This document shows positions 1-7,153 of a DNA stretch of 7,572 nt, one piece after another (the stretch's first letter is position 1; each line of letters opens with the position of its first letter). Origin of the DNA: Sphingomonadaceae bacterium (GTDB lineage Bacteria; Pseudomonadota; Alphaproteobacteria; Sphingomonadales; Sphingomonadaceae); contig CANGBE010000065.1 of NCBI GenBank assembly GCA_947451875.1, forward strand, positions 1 through 7,572, in the 5' to 3' direction. The position numbers and the translations under genes were made by a program. The notes under the pieces were generated by a model, which was not told the DNA's origin, searched no databases, and saw only the letters and a program-made list of their open reading frames with translations.

Positions 1-903
1 ATCTTGGTCGATCGGGTAATCAGTGAAGTAGAATTGCTTTGTGAAGCGCTCGGCATCAATGCGGGCGGGCGAATCGAAATCTCTGTTCCGCAACGCGGAG
101 ACCGGCGCCGGCTTATTGAACAGGCAAGACGTAATGCCACAGAAGCTCTTGATCGCCGGTTGGCAGAGAGCGGTAGCAAGGCCAAAGTCATGCGCGAACT
201 CGCGGAGTTTTTTGACCTCTCAGACATTCCGCAACGCATCGAAGTTTATGATAATAGTCATATTCAGGGTACAAATGCGCTCGGTGCGATGATCGTTGCC
301 GGGCCAGAGGGATTCCTCAAAAACCAATACCGCAAATGGAACATTAAGCGCCCTGAAACGGCTCCCGGCGATGACTTTGCCATGATGCGCGAAGTGTTCT
401 CGCGCCGTTTTGCCCGGGCGATGGAAGATGATCCGGAACGCGACAAAGGCACCTGGCCCGATGTCGTCTTGATCGACGGCGGCAAGGGACAACTGTCTGC
501 CGTGCGCGAAGCTCTGGAAGAACTGGGGATCGAAGACCTACTCCTTGTTGGTGTGTCAAAAGGGCCGGATCGCAACGCTGGCCGCGAAGTGTTTCACTTT
601 GCCGATGGCAGCGAGCGCACGCTTGCGCTCAATTCCCCCGTTCTGTTCCACCTCCAGCGTATGCGTGACGAGGCCCACCGCTTCGCCATCGGCGCGCACC
701 GCGACAAGCGCAGCCGGGCGATAACCGCGAGTCCGCTCGACGAAATTCCCGGCATCGGCCCAGCACGCAAACGAGCCCTGCTGCTGCATTTCGGCACAGC
801 CGGAAAGGTTCGCGCGGCAAGCATCGATGATCTGCAATGCGCCCCGGGTGTGAGTGCGGCAGTGGCGCAAATGATCTATGACTTCTATCACCCCGGCGGA
901 TAG
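1..903 (+). CDS. uvrC: UvrC, excinuclease ABC subunit C (C-terminal half, 5' end outside window)
   Basis: UvrC is the nuclease of bacterial nucleotide excision repair: handed damaged DNA by UvrA/UvrB, it cuts the strand on both sides of the lesion. The window opens inside the gene, so about 300 C-terminal codons are visible of a protein usually near 600-650 residues. The N-terminal GIY-YIG domain (3' incision) lies upstream, off the window. Visible here is the RNase H-like 5'-incision domain, with the signature VYDNSHIQG at nt 244-270, VLIDGGKGQ near nt 463-489 and RDEAHRFAI near nt 664-690. These supply the expected acidic and histidine catalytic residues. The end (about nt 733-890) holds the tandem helix-hairpin-helix region (EIPGIGPARKRALL, then CAPGVSAAVAQ) that binds DNA. 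The reading frame is open to a TAG at 901-903. The next gene begins 27 nt later on the same strand, so cotranscription is possible. Identity is very secure. Confidence 0.97.
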   Translation: MLVDRVISEVELLCEALGINAGGRIEISVPQRGDRRRLIEQARRNATEALDRRLAESGSKAKVMRELAEFFDLSDIPQRIEVYDNSHIQGTNALGAMIVAGPEGFLKNQYRKWNIKRPETAPGDDFAMMREVFSRRFARAMEDDPERDKGTWPDVVLIDGGKGQLSAVREALEELGIEDLLLVGVSKGPDRNAGREVFHFADGSERTLALNSPVLFHLQRMRDEAHRFAIGAHRDKRSRAITASPLDEIPGIGPARKRALLLHFGTAGKVRAASIDDLQCAPGVSAAVAQMIYDFYHPGG

Positions 904-930
904 CCCATTGTTTGAGGACGAACAGCCAAG

Positions 931-1989
931 ATGATCTGCACCCGGGAATGGACTAATGAGGCGATCCGCAAGATCGAGGCTGACTTCAATCGCTCGGCTG
1001 ACACTCACCTGATTCGCATTGAATTGCCGCGTTTTCCGGGAATTATGCTCTACCTGAAGGATGAGTCGGTCCATCCAACTGGCAGCTTGAAGCACCGTCT
1101 TGCCCGGTCGCTGATCCTCTACGGCCTCTGTAACCAGTGGATCGGGCCTGATAGCCTTTTGGTTGATGCAACCAGTGGCTCAACGGCTGTTTCCGAAGCT
1201 TATTTCGCGCGACTGATCGGATTGAAATTCGTCGCTGTAGTCCCTGCAAAGACGTCGCCAGCCAAGGTCGATGCTATCAAGTTTCAAGGAGGTGACGTCC
1301 ATTTTGTTGAAGACCCCGGCGCGATCTATGACGTTGCATAGTGTTTGGCGCGCGAAAATGATGGGCATTTTCTTGATCAGTTCACCTTCGCCGAACGCGC
1401 GACCGACTGGCGCGGCAACAACAACATCGCCGAGAGCGTTTTTCAGCAAATGGAGCGTGAAGATCACCCAGAACCAACATGGATCGTCTGTGGGGCAGGA
1501 ACTGGTGGCACCTCTGCTACCTTCGGGCGCTTCATCCGCTATGCCAGAACCGATACAAGGCTGTGCGTAGCCGATCCAGAAGGCTCCGTGTTCCATCGCC
1601 ATTTTGCCGATCGCTCAGTCACCTCGCCGCCTGACGGGTTCTGCTGCTTGATCGAGGGAATTGGCAGGCCGCGGGTTGAACCCAGCTTCCTCCCCGATCT
1701 GATAGACCGGATGATCGCTATTCCGGATGTCGACAGCATCGGCGCCATGCGGGCGATTGCCCGGCGCTTGGGCAGGCCGGTCGGTAGCTCAACAGGCACC
1801 AACATAGTCGCCTGCTTGGCGTTGATTGAAGAAATGGCAGCGCGCGGCGAGCAGGGATCGGTGGTCTCGATCCTTTGCGATTCTGGCCTGCGCTATGCAG
1901 ACACGTATTACAGTGACGATTGGCTGGTTGCGCAGGGGCTCGACTGGACATCTGCCGAAGCAAGGTTCACCAGTTTGCTCGGGGTCTGA
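931..1989 (+). pseudogene. PLP-dependent cysteine synthase / Cds1-like cysteine desulfhydrase, interrupted by an in-frame amber codon
   Basis: This is a fold-type II PLP enzyme of the cysteine synthase family. From memory it most resembles the branch containing mycobacterial Cds1, an L-cysteine desulfhydrase releasing H2S, pyruvate and ammonia; that substrate is an inference. The ATG at 931 has GAGGA at 914-918, 12 nt upstream. Read through, the frame gives 352 residues plus the stop at 1987-1989. Codon 137 (1339-1341) is TAG. Both sides are well conserved: HPTGSLKHR with the Schiff-base lysine at codon 54, the TSGSTA substrate loop at 81-86, the RATDWRGNNNIAES block near 156-169, the GTGGT phosphate-binding loop at 190-194, SSTGTN near 286-291 and CDSGLRYAD near 317-325. 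The 136-residue N-terminal piece carries the lysine but lacks the phosphate loop, so neither piece should be active alone. No frameshift is seen; the halves share one frame. Alternatives are stop-codon readthrough or a sequencing error. Confidence 0.87.
1339..1341 (+). other. Premature in-frame TAG stop
   Basis: The TAG falls between GCGATCTATGACGTTGCA and TGTTTGGCG, in the same frame as the conserved coding on both sides. One C-to-T change from CAG (Gln) would create it. The nearest downstream in-frame start-like codon is TTG at 1345, with no ribosome binding site directly before it, so efficient restart is unlikely. Confidence 0.9.
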
Positions 1990-3116
1990 TCAGGCCCCAA
2001 CAGGGCGCGTCGTGCGGTTCCACCAATAGCAATAGAAAGACGGCCAATGGTCCGGCGTTCGCGCCAGATGTGATCGATCATCGGGTGATCAGCGGCGGCG
2101 CAGCTGTCGCTCCAGGCGATTTCCGGATCATCGAGCAAGGCAAGGTTGGCCTGTTGCAGCAATACCCCGGGCGAAAAGCGCGAATAGGCCTCGTCAAAGG
2201 CAGTCTTGAACGAGAAGCTGCCGGGCGACGCAATAAAGCTTGCCAGCATGGCAATCGGCTTGCCATCAAGCGTGATGGATGTGCGCTCGAGCCGTCCCCG
2301 TGCTGCGGCGCCAGCGAGTGCCTCGCGAAACAGGTTTTGCGTGGCGGGCGCGCTTGCGAGGGCTGAGCCTGCGGAACCTTTCCAGCCGGCGGCCTCAAGC
2401 TCAAGGAAGCTTTCCGTCCACTCCGCGAGCCCCGATGCACTGCGTGTCTGCTCGATTGCAACCTCGCCAAGTTCGGCAAGGCGGTTGCTCTGACGGCGCA
2501 GTTCCTTGCGCTTCTTGCCACTGAGCGAAGCTTCCCAGTATTCTTCGGCAGACATCTGCGAAGCAAGAAATGCTCGTTCTTCGCTGTGGACTAGAGCGGC
2601 GTGGCGACCGACTTCGGCGAGCATGGATCGCAGAACCTGGCACGCTCGCGATTCCAGCGGCAGATGACTGAGATGGAGGAACAATCCGTAGGCGGCATTG
2701 CGATCAGCCCAGCTGATCAAAGCCTGCCAGAATGCCGCCTCGTAGCCCTTCGCGATAAGTGGCAAACCAAGGAAGCAGTTTCCGTGAATCCAGTTGCAGA
2801 GCTGCGGCAACGGATAAGTGTAATAGCGGCTATCGAGGCTGATCGGCATCAGACCGAGCCATTCGCCGCTCTCCTCGAGAACCAACAAGCGGACTTTACC
2901 GGCCGGATCGAGGCCCTTTAGTGCTGGTAGAAGATACCAGCTCTCAAAGAAGGGATTGGGCTCACCCGCGCTCCCCGCCAAGGCATCCCAACTTTGGATG
3001 GCCTCCTGGTTGGCTAATTCGCCCAAGCAACGCGCAGTCATCCTCGGCTCAGCCTGTGGCTTTGCCGTGTCAACGTACCCTCCACTGGCTGGTTCGAGCG
3101 CGTTAGCCCTTGCCAC
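1908..3116 (-). CDS. GNAT-family N-acetyltransferase, BioF2/CelD-like (Acetyltransf_6)
   Basis: A predicted cytoplasmic acyltransferase of the two-lobed GNAT group related to FemAB and to proteins annotated as CelD/BioF2-like; the substrate is unknown. The 402-residue reading shows the group's pattern: NPFFESWYLLPAL at about 54-66, the basic SGKKRKELRRQSNRL stretch at 199-213, FLELEAAGWKG at 237-247, SFKTAFDEAYSRFSPGVLL at 302-320, and DHPMIDHIWRERR at 343-355. There is no signal peptide or membrane segment. I chose GTG at 3116 because GGGGA (3130-3126 on this strand) lies 9 nt upstream. The ATG at 3041 (residue 26) is possible but has GAGG almost touching it. The gene follows mfd by 73 bp on the same strand. 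Its last 27 codons run antisense into the cysteine synthase-like gene, and the tail after residue 375 looks non-homologous (low complexity, Ser/Ala/Gln-rich), which suggests an altered 3' end. Confidence 0.85.
   Translation of the reverse strand: MARANALEPASGGYVDTAKPQAEPRMTARCLGELANQEAIQSWDALAGSAGEPNPFFESWYLLPALKGLDPAGKVRLLVLEESGEWLGLMPISLDSRYYTYPLPQLCNWIHGNCFLGLPLIAKGYEAAFWQALISWADRNAAYGLFLHLSHLPLESRACQVLRSMLAEVGRHAALVHSEERAFLASQMSAEEYWEASLSGKKRKELRRQSNRLAELGEVAIEQTRSASGLAEWTESFLELEAAGWKGSAGSALASAPATQNLFREALAGAAARGRLERTSITLDGKPIAMLASFIASPGSFSFKTAFDEAYSRFSPGVLLQQANLALLDDPEIAWSDSCAAADHPMIDHIWRERRTIGRLSIAIGGTARRALLGPDQTPSKLVNLASADVQSSPCATSQSSL
1981..1998. other. Palindromic stem-loop at the convergent gene junction
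   Basis: GGGGTCTGATCAGGCCCC forms a 7-bp stem (one G-T wobble) around a GATC loop. It contains the TGA stop (1987-1989) of the cysteine synthase-like gene. Neither strand has a T-run after the stem, so a standard intrinsic terminator is not supported. It could still block exonucleases or weakly pause polymerase between the two facing genes. Confidence 0.35.
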
Positions 3117-3124
3117 AGTTAAAC

Positions 3125-3160
3125 GTCCCCAAATTCGCAGAAAAACTGCAGCGTTGGGAC
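3125..3160 (-). promoter_or_regulatory. Leader hairpin overlapping the Shine-Dalgarno of the GNAT gene
   Basis: On the minus strand, GTCCCAA (3160-3154) can pair with TTGGGGAC (3132-3125), with one bulged G. Inside it, GCAG/CTGC arms (3149-3146 with 3140-3137) enclose a TTTTT loop. The 3' outer arm contains GGGGA, the only good ribosome binding site for the GTG start at 3116. Folding would therefore hide that site in the mRNA. The pairing is visible directly; a regulatory role is inferred. It lies in the 72-nt spacer after mfd and lacks the T-run of an intrinsic terminator. Confidence 0.45.
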
Positions 3161-3188
3161 CTTCTAACAGCCGGTTGCAAAGGAATTG

Positions 3189-6100
3189 CTAACTGGCCTT
3201 GCGAGCGATCTGGGCGAGACCCTTGGTAAGCTGGAACAGGCCATTAAGCCGCGCCACCGGATCACCCCAGACCCGGGTGACCACGATCTTATTGTCCGGC
3301 CGCAGCTTGATCGTACCTTCCAACCGTTGGGCATAGGCCACCAGTCCCATCGGATCAGGGAAGGTATCCTTGTGGAAGGCGACCAACGTTCCCTTTGGCC
3401 CCACATCAATCTTGGCTATATTAGCTTCGATTGCCTGTCGCTTGATCTCGATTAGCCGAACGAGATTTGTCGTTGGCTGCGGAAGCGGGCCGAAGCGATC
3501 GATCATTTCAGCGGACAGCGAATCAATCTCCTCTTGATCCGCAGCGTCATTCAGGCGGCGGTAGAGCGCCATGCGAACCGCGAGATCGGGCACATAGGCC
3601 TCAGGAATCATGATCGGTGCATCAACGGTGATCTGTGGGCTCAAGCCGGTGGCATCGCGCTCGATACCTGCCGCACCCGCGCGAGCCTCAAGGATCGCGT
3701 CCTCCAGCATCGACTGGTAAAGCTCAAAGCCTACCTCGCGGATATGGCCCGACTGTTCATCACCGAGCAGATTGCCCGCGCCGCGAATATCAAGATCGTG
3801 GCTGGCAAGCTGGAACCCGGCACCAAGGCTATCGAGATCACCCAGCACCTTAAGCCGCTTCTGCGCCACTTCTGATAGCGATGTATCAGCCGGCGTCGTG
3901 AGGTAGGCATAAGCGCGGAGCTTCGATCGACCCACTCGTCCGCGCAGCTGATAGAGTTGGGCGAGGCCGAAGCGGTCTGCGCGGTGAATGATGATGGTGT
4001 TGGCGCTCGGTATATCCAATCCGCTCTCGATAATCGTGGTGCTGAGCAACACCTCGTATTTCTTCTCGTAGAAGGCGGACATCCGTTCTTCGACTTCGCT
4101 TGCCGACATCTGGCCATGCGCGGCGATAAAGCGGATCTCGGGCACAGTGTTGCGCAGCCACTCCTCGACATCGGCCATATCGGCAATGCGGGGAACGACG
4201 ATGAAGCTCTGCCCGCCACGATGATGTTCACGTAGCAACGCCTCGCGCATCACCATGTCGTCCCATTCCATCACATAAGTGCGCACCGCAAGACGATCGA
4301 CCGGAGGTGTCTGGATGGTTGAAAGTTCGCGCAAGCCCGACATGGCCATCTGCAAGGTGCGCGGGATCGGAGTTGCAGTGAGAGTGAGTACATGAACGTT
4401 CGTGCGCAGCTGCTTCAGGCGCTCCTTGTGGTTGACGCCGAAGCGCTGCTCTTCATCGACAATCACGAGGCCAAGCCGTTTGAAGCTTAGATTTTTGGCC
4501 AAAAGCGCATGGGTGCCGATGACGATATCCATCGTGCCTTCAGCTAGGCCGGCCTTGGTACTCGCGGTTTCTTTGTCACCGACCAGACGGGACAGGCGGC
4601 CAACATTGAGTGGGAACCCTCCGAAACGCTCGACGAAGCCCGAATAGTGCTGTCGGGCGAGCAAGGTTGTCGGGGCGATCAACGCCACCTGCTGGCCTGC
4701 CATGGCGGCGACAAAGGCGGCGCGAAGGGCCACTTCGGTTTTGCCAAAGCCAACATCACCGCAGACAAGGCGGTCCATTGGCTTGCCTTCAGCGAGATCG
4801 TTTAGCACGTCCTCGATGGCGGCTTCCTGATCGTCAGTTTCCTGCCAGGGGAAGCCTTCGGCAAACTTGTCATATGCTGCTTGTTCAGGAACCAGGGCGG
4901 GAGCTTGTCTGAGCGCGCGGGCGGCGGCTGTGCGCAGCAATTCGTGCGCGATCTCGCGGATGCGGTCCTTGAGTTTGGACTTGCGCTTCTGCCAGCCTTC
5001 GCCGCCGAGCCTGTCGAGCGCCACGCCATCGCTCTCGCTGCCAAAGCGCGAGAGGACATCGATGTTCTCGACCGGAACGTAGAGTTTGTCGCCGCCGTGA
5101 TAGGCCAGCATCACGCAATCGTGCGGGCTTTTGCCGACCGGAATCGACTGCAGGCCCATATAGCGCCCGATGCCGTGGTCCATGTGAACAACCAGGTCGC
5201 CAGGAGTGAGTGCAGCGAGTTCGGCAAGGAAGGCATCGGCGCTTTTCTTGCGCTTTTTGCGGCGGACAAGCCGGTCACCAAGGATGTCCTGCTCGGTAAC
5301 AACCTCAATGTCGGCCGATGCAAAACCGGTTTCCAGTGGCAGTACCAGCGCCACAGGCACGTTCTTCGCCGCTAGCCCTAGCGCTTCTTGCCAAGTATCT
5401 GCAGTCTGGGGTTCGGGCCGCACAGCCTCACCCAGAATCGCGGCGATGCGAGAGCGACTGCCAACCGAATAGCACGCGATGAGCGTCTTGCGGCCCTGAA
5501 CGGCCTGCCCGTTGAGGTAACGGGCTGCCGCCTCATATACGTTGTCTCCGCGCGCGCGTTCAGGTGCGAAATCGCGGCCTGAGCCGAAGCCGAAGTCGAT
5601 CACCGATGCACTTTCTGGTTGGGCGAAGATATCGGCGCGATGAATCGGCCAGGTCGCGAGCCGTTGATCCAGTTCGGTACGTGTGAGATAAAGCGCATCA
5701 GGCTTCAGCGGGCGATAGGATCCGGCGGCTTTTCCGGAAGTATCTGTGCGAGCCGTGAAATAGTCGGCAATATCACCAAGCCGCTCGTCCGCTGCGCCGA
5801 TTCCGGCGTTGTCGCTGACGATCAGGTCGTCAGGGCTGAGGTGATCGAAAAGCGTTTCCAGCCGGTCCTCGAAGGCCGGGAGCCAGTGCTCCATACCTGC
5901 AAGGCGCCGCCCGTCGCTGACCGCCTGATAGAGGGGATCGGAAGTGGCATTGGCGCCGAATTGCTCGCGATAGCGGGTGCGGAAACGTTTGACCGATTCC
6001 TCGTCGAGAAGGGCTTCGCTCGCCGGAAGCAGCAAGTGCTGGCCGACCACCCCAGTTGAACGTTGGGTGTTAGGATCAAACAGGCGAAGCGTTTCAAGCT

Positions 6101-6662
6101 CATCGCCAAAGAAATCGAGCCGCAGGCCAGCTTCGAGACCTGAAGGATAGATATCGAATATCGAGCCACGCACAGCGAATTCACCGGCGTCGGCCACGGT
6201 GTCCGTGCGCGAATAGCCTTGGCGCAGCAACAGGCCGATCAAGCTATCGCGGCTGATTTCCATTCCCGGCTTAAGCAGGCGCACCGATTCGCGGATGCGA
6301 AATGGCGTGAGCACGCGCTGCAGTGTGGCGTTGACCGTAGTGACCAGCAGCTGCGGCCCCTGCTTGGGAGCTTGCAGGCGGTGGAGCGCCGATAGTCGCC
6401 GCGCAGAGACGGATAGAGCCGGGCTGGCGCGATCATAGGGAAGGCAGTCCCATGCCGGAAACTCGATAACCTCCAGTTCGGGCGCAAAGTATTGCGCGGC
6501 ATCGGCGACGGCCCGCATGGCCGCCTCGTCTGGCGCGATAAAAACGGCGCGGCCTTTTGCCGCCCGGGCGAGGTCGGCCATAACCAATGGCTGCGCCCCC
6601 CTGGCGATCGAAGAGAGAGTGAGCGGGGTCTTGGCGGTCAGAATCTTCGAAATGTCAGGCAT
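3189..6662 (-). CDS. mfd: Mfd, transcription-repair coupling factor
   Basis: Mfd binds RNA polymerase stalled at a lesion, pushes it forward with a dsDNA translocase, releases the transcript and recruits UvrA for excision repair. The 1157-residue product matches the family's usual length and is complete. In order: a UvrB-homology region (about 1-340, including EFPAWDCLPYDR near 67-78 and GSIFDIYPSG at 166-175); a linker domain; the CarD-like RNA polymerase interaction domain beginning at GDLVVHMDHGIGRYMGL (488-504); the RecG-like translocase with Walker A GDVGFGKTE (635-643), DEEQ box (736-739), TATPIPRT (762-769) and QLRGRVGRS (905-913); then the C-terminal TRCF domain that covers the UvrA-binding surface (about 1010-1157). 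The ATG at 6662 gives a typical N-terminus (MPDISKIL), but no strong ribosome binding site precedes it; a hairpin sits 20 nt upstream. The stop is TAG at 3191-3189. The gene is convergent in direction with uvrC, its partner in the same pathway. Confidence 0.98.
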   Translation of the reverse strand: MPDISKILTAKTPLTLSSIARGAQPLVMADLARAAKGRAVFIAPDEAAMRAVADAAQYFAPELEVIEFPAWDCLPYDRASPALSVSARRLSALHRLQAPKQGPQLLVTTVNATLQRVLTPFRIRESVRLLKPGMEISRDSLIGLLLRQGYSRTDTVADAGEFAVRGSIFDIYPSGLEAGLRLDFFGDELETLRLFDPNTQRSTGVVGQHLLLPASEALLDEESVKRFRTRYREQFGANATSDPLYQAVSDGRRLAGMEHWLPAFEDRLETLFDHLSPDDLIVSDNAGIGAADERLGDIADYFTARTDTSGKAAGSYRPLKPDALYLTRTELDQRLATWPIHRADIFAQPESASVIDFGFGSGRDFAPERARGDNVYEAAARYLNGQAVQGRKTLIACYSVGSRSRIAAILGEAVRPEPQTADTWQEALGLAAKNVPVALVLPLETGFASADIEVVTEQDILGDRLVRRKKRKKSADAFLAELAALTPGDLVVHMDHGIGRYMGLQSIPVGKSPHDCVMLAYHGGDKLYVPVENIDVLSRFGSESDGVALDRLGGEGWQKRKSKLKDRIREIAHELLRTAAARALRQAPALVPEQAAYDKFAEGFPWQETDDQEAAIEDVLNDLAEGKPMDRLVCGDVGFGKTEVALRAAFVAAMAGQQVALIAPTTLLARQHYSGFVERFGGFPLNVGRLSRLVGDKETASTKAGLAEGTMDIVIGTHALLAKNLSFKRLGLVIVDEEQRFGVNHKERLKQLRTNVHVLTLTATPIPRTLQMAMSGLRELSTIQTPPVDRLAVRTYVMEWDDMVMREALLREHHRGGQSFIVVPRIADMADVEEWLRNTVPEIRFIAAHGQMSASEVEERMSAFYEKKYEVLLSTTIIESGLDIPSANTIIIHRADRFGLAQLYQLRGRVGRSKLRAYAYLTTPADTSLSEVAQKRLKVLGDLDSLGAGFQLASHDLDIRGAGNLLGDEQSGHIREVGFELYQSMLEDAILEARAGAAGIERDATGLSPQITVDAPIMIPEAYVPDLAVRMALYRRLNDAADQEEIDSLSAEMIDRFGPLPQPTTNLVRLIEIKRQAIEANIAKIDVGPKGTLVAFHKDTFPDPMGLVAYAQRLEGTIKLRPDNKIVVTRVWGDPVARLNGLFQLTKGLAQIARKAS

Positions 6663-6823
6663 GGCTCACGCAACAGAAGAAGCCCCGCGTGCCATTTTTT
6701 GGCCTGCGGGGACTTGGGAACCTCGTCCTTAGCGGGCAGTAAGGCGCTTGTCTCCCCCGCCATGATTGCAGCGGCGTGGTCGTTCCGGCATGGATGGGCG
6801 GCGTTGCACGGAAAGGAAGCATA
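6663..6823. promoter_or_regulatory. Divergent intergenic region between mfd and the Dabb gene
   Basis: This 161-nt spacer must hold the promoters for mfd (leftward) and the Dabb gene (rightward), since both neighbours face away from each other. I could not assign convincing -35/-10 pairs on either strand. The one clear structure is the hairpin at 6683-6711. A GTG-initiated in-frame extension of the Dabb protein back to 6776 exists but has no ribosome binding site and is not homologous-looking. Confidence 0.5.
6683..6711 (-). promoter_or_regulatory. Two-part hairpin in the mfd leader, terminator-like on the minus strand
   Basis: Perfect arms CCCCGC (6683-6688) and GCGGGG (6706-6711) enclose a 2x2 internal loop, then GCCA (6691-6694) paired with TGGC (6700-6703) around a five-base homopolymer loop (T5 on plus, A5 on minus). 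On the minus strand it is followed by CTTCTTCTGTT, loosely T-rich, and 20 nt later by the mfd ATG. It could be a weak attenuator, a barrier to leftward readthrough antisense to the Dabb gene, or a leader stabiliser. The plus strand has no T-run after the stem. Structure is seen; function is inferred. Confidence 0.45.
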
Positions 6824-6826
6824 GTG
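6813..6826 (+). promoter_or_regulatory. Ribosome binding site that fixes the Dabb GTG start
   Basis: AAGGA at 6813-6817 lies 6 nt before GTG 6824-6826. This is the only well-spaced Shine-Dalgarno in front of the Dabb domain and decides the start against the upstream GTG 6776, ATG 6794 and internal ATG 6851. Confidence 0.75.
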
Positions 6827-7153
6827 AGCGAAGCGGGGATACTCAGGCACATGGCACTGTTCTGGCTGAAGCGCCCGGATTCGATTGAGGATCGCAACAT
6901 GTTGATCGCCGGAGTTGAGACTCTCCGGGCCATTCCGCAGGTCAAGACGCTCCATATTGGCGTTCCGGCCCCGACCGAGGCGCGGGATGTGGTCGATCAC
7001 TCATGGGCTGTCTCGGAAACGATGACGTTTGACAGTCTGGAAGATCAGGCCGCCTACCAGCCCCATCCTCTGCATGAGGCCTTTATTGCCCGGTGTGGGC
7101 ACCTGTGGGAACGGGTTGCCGTCTACGACATCTTTGACGCGCCGCAGGGCTGA
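6824..7153 (+). CDS. Dabb-domain (stress-responsive A/B barrel) protein
   Basis: A 109-residue cytoplasmic protein made almost entirely of one Dabb domain, a dimeric alpha/beta barrel of the ferredoxin-like type. Family members range from plant stress-induced proteins to polyketide cyclases, so the fold alone does not give a reaction or ligand. Visible features are the opening strand with conserved histidine (ILRHMALFWLK, residues 6-16), the central strands (VKTLHIGVPAP near 40-50; SWAVSETMTFDSLEDQAAY near 60-78) and the signature HPLHEAFI (81-88), followed by the last strand RVAVYDIFDA (97-106). Length fits a single-domain member. The GTG start is chosen for its ribosome binding site. The gene faces away from mfd and towards sdhE; its TGA (7151-7153) touches the sdhE stop with no base between. 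It interrupts what I recall as a usual sdhE-mfd pair and may be a lineage-specific insertion. No metabolic neighbour hints at a substrate. Confidence 0.88.
   Translation: MSEAGILRHMALFWLKRPDSIEDRNMLIAGVETLRAIPQVKTLHIGVPAPTEARDVVDHSWAVSETMTFDSLEDQAAYQPHPLHEAFIARCGHLWERVAVYDIFDAPQG

Noticed and set aside
556..1095. A 179-codon minus-strand open frame across the end of uvrC and the start of the next gene
   Set aside because: It is antisense to strongly conserved UvrC catalytic and HhH coding, has no recognisable domain or ribosome binding site, and long shadow frames are expected at this GC content.
1339..1341. TAG read as pyrrolysine or another programmed recoding site
   Set aside because: No pyrrolysine genes or recoding structure are visible, and the enzyme family does not use a recoded residue there as far as I know.
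1271..1570. Plus-strand frame-2 reading across the amber codon, considered as a frameshifted continuation of the cysteine synthase-like gene
   Set aside because: The conserved downstream sequence resumes in the original frame right after TAG, so the lesion is a nonsense codon, not a frameshift.
2068..2092. Cluster of GATC words (GATCGATCATC and TGATCA) as a possible operator or methylation cluster
   Set aside because: It lies inside conserved GNAT coding (the IDHIWRE and DHPM region), and Alphaproteobacteria generally use GANTC methylation; codon content explains it.
2078..2566. A 162-codon minus-strand frame inside the GNAT gene
   Set aside because: Arg/Ser/Pro-rich composition typical of an off-frame shadow; the overlapping GNAT frame carries the conserved motifs.
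6776..6823. N-terminal extension of the Dabb protein from the upstream GTG or ATG
   Set aside because: No ribosome binding site and no Dabb-like sequence in those 16 codons, whereas GTG 6824 has AAGGA at 6 nt.
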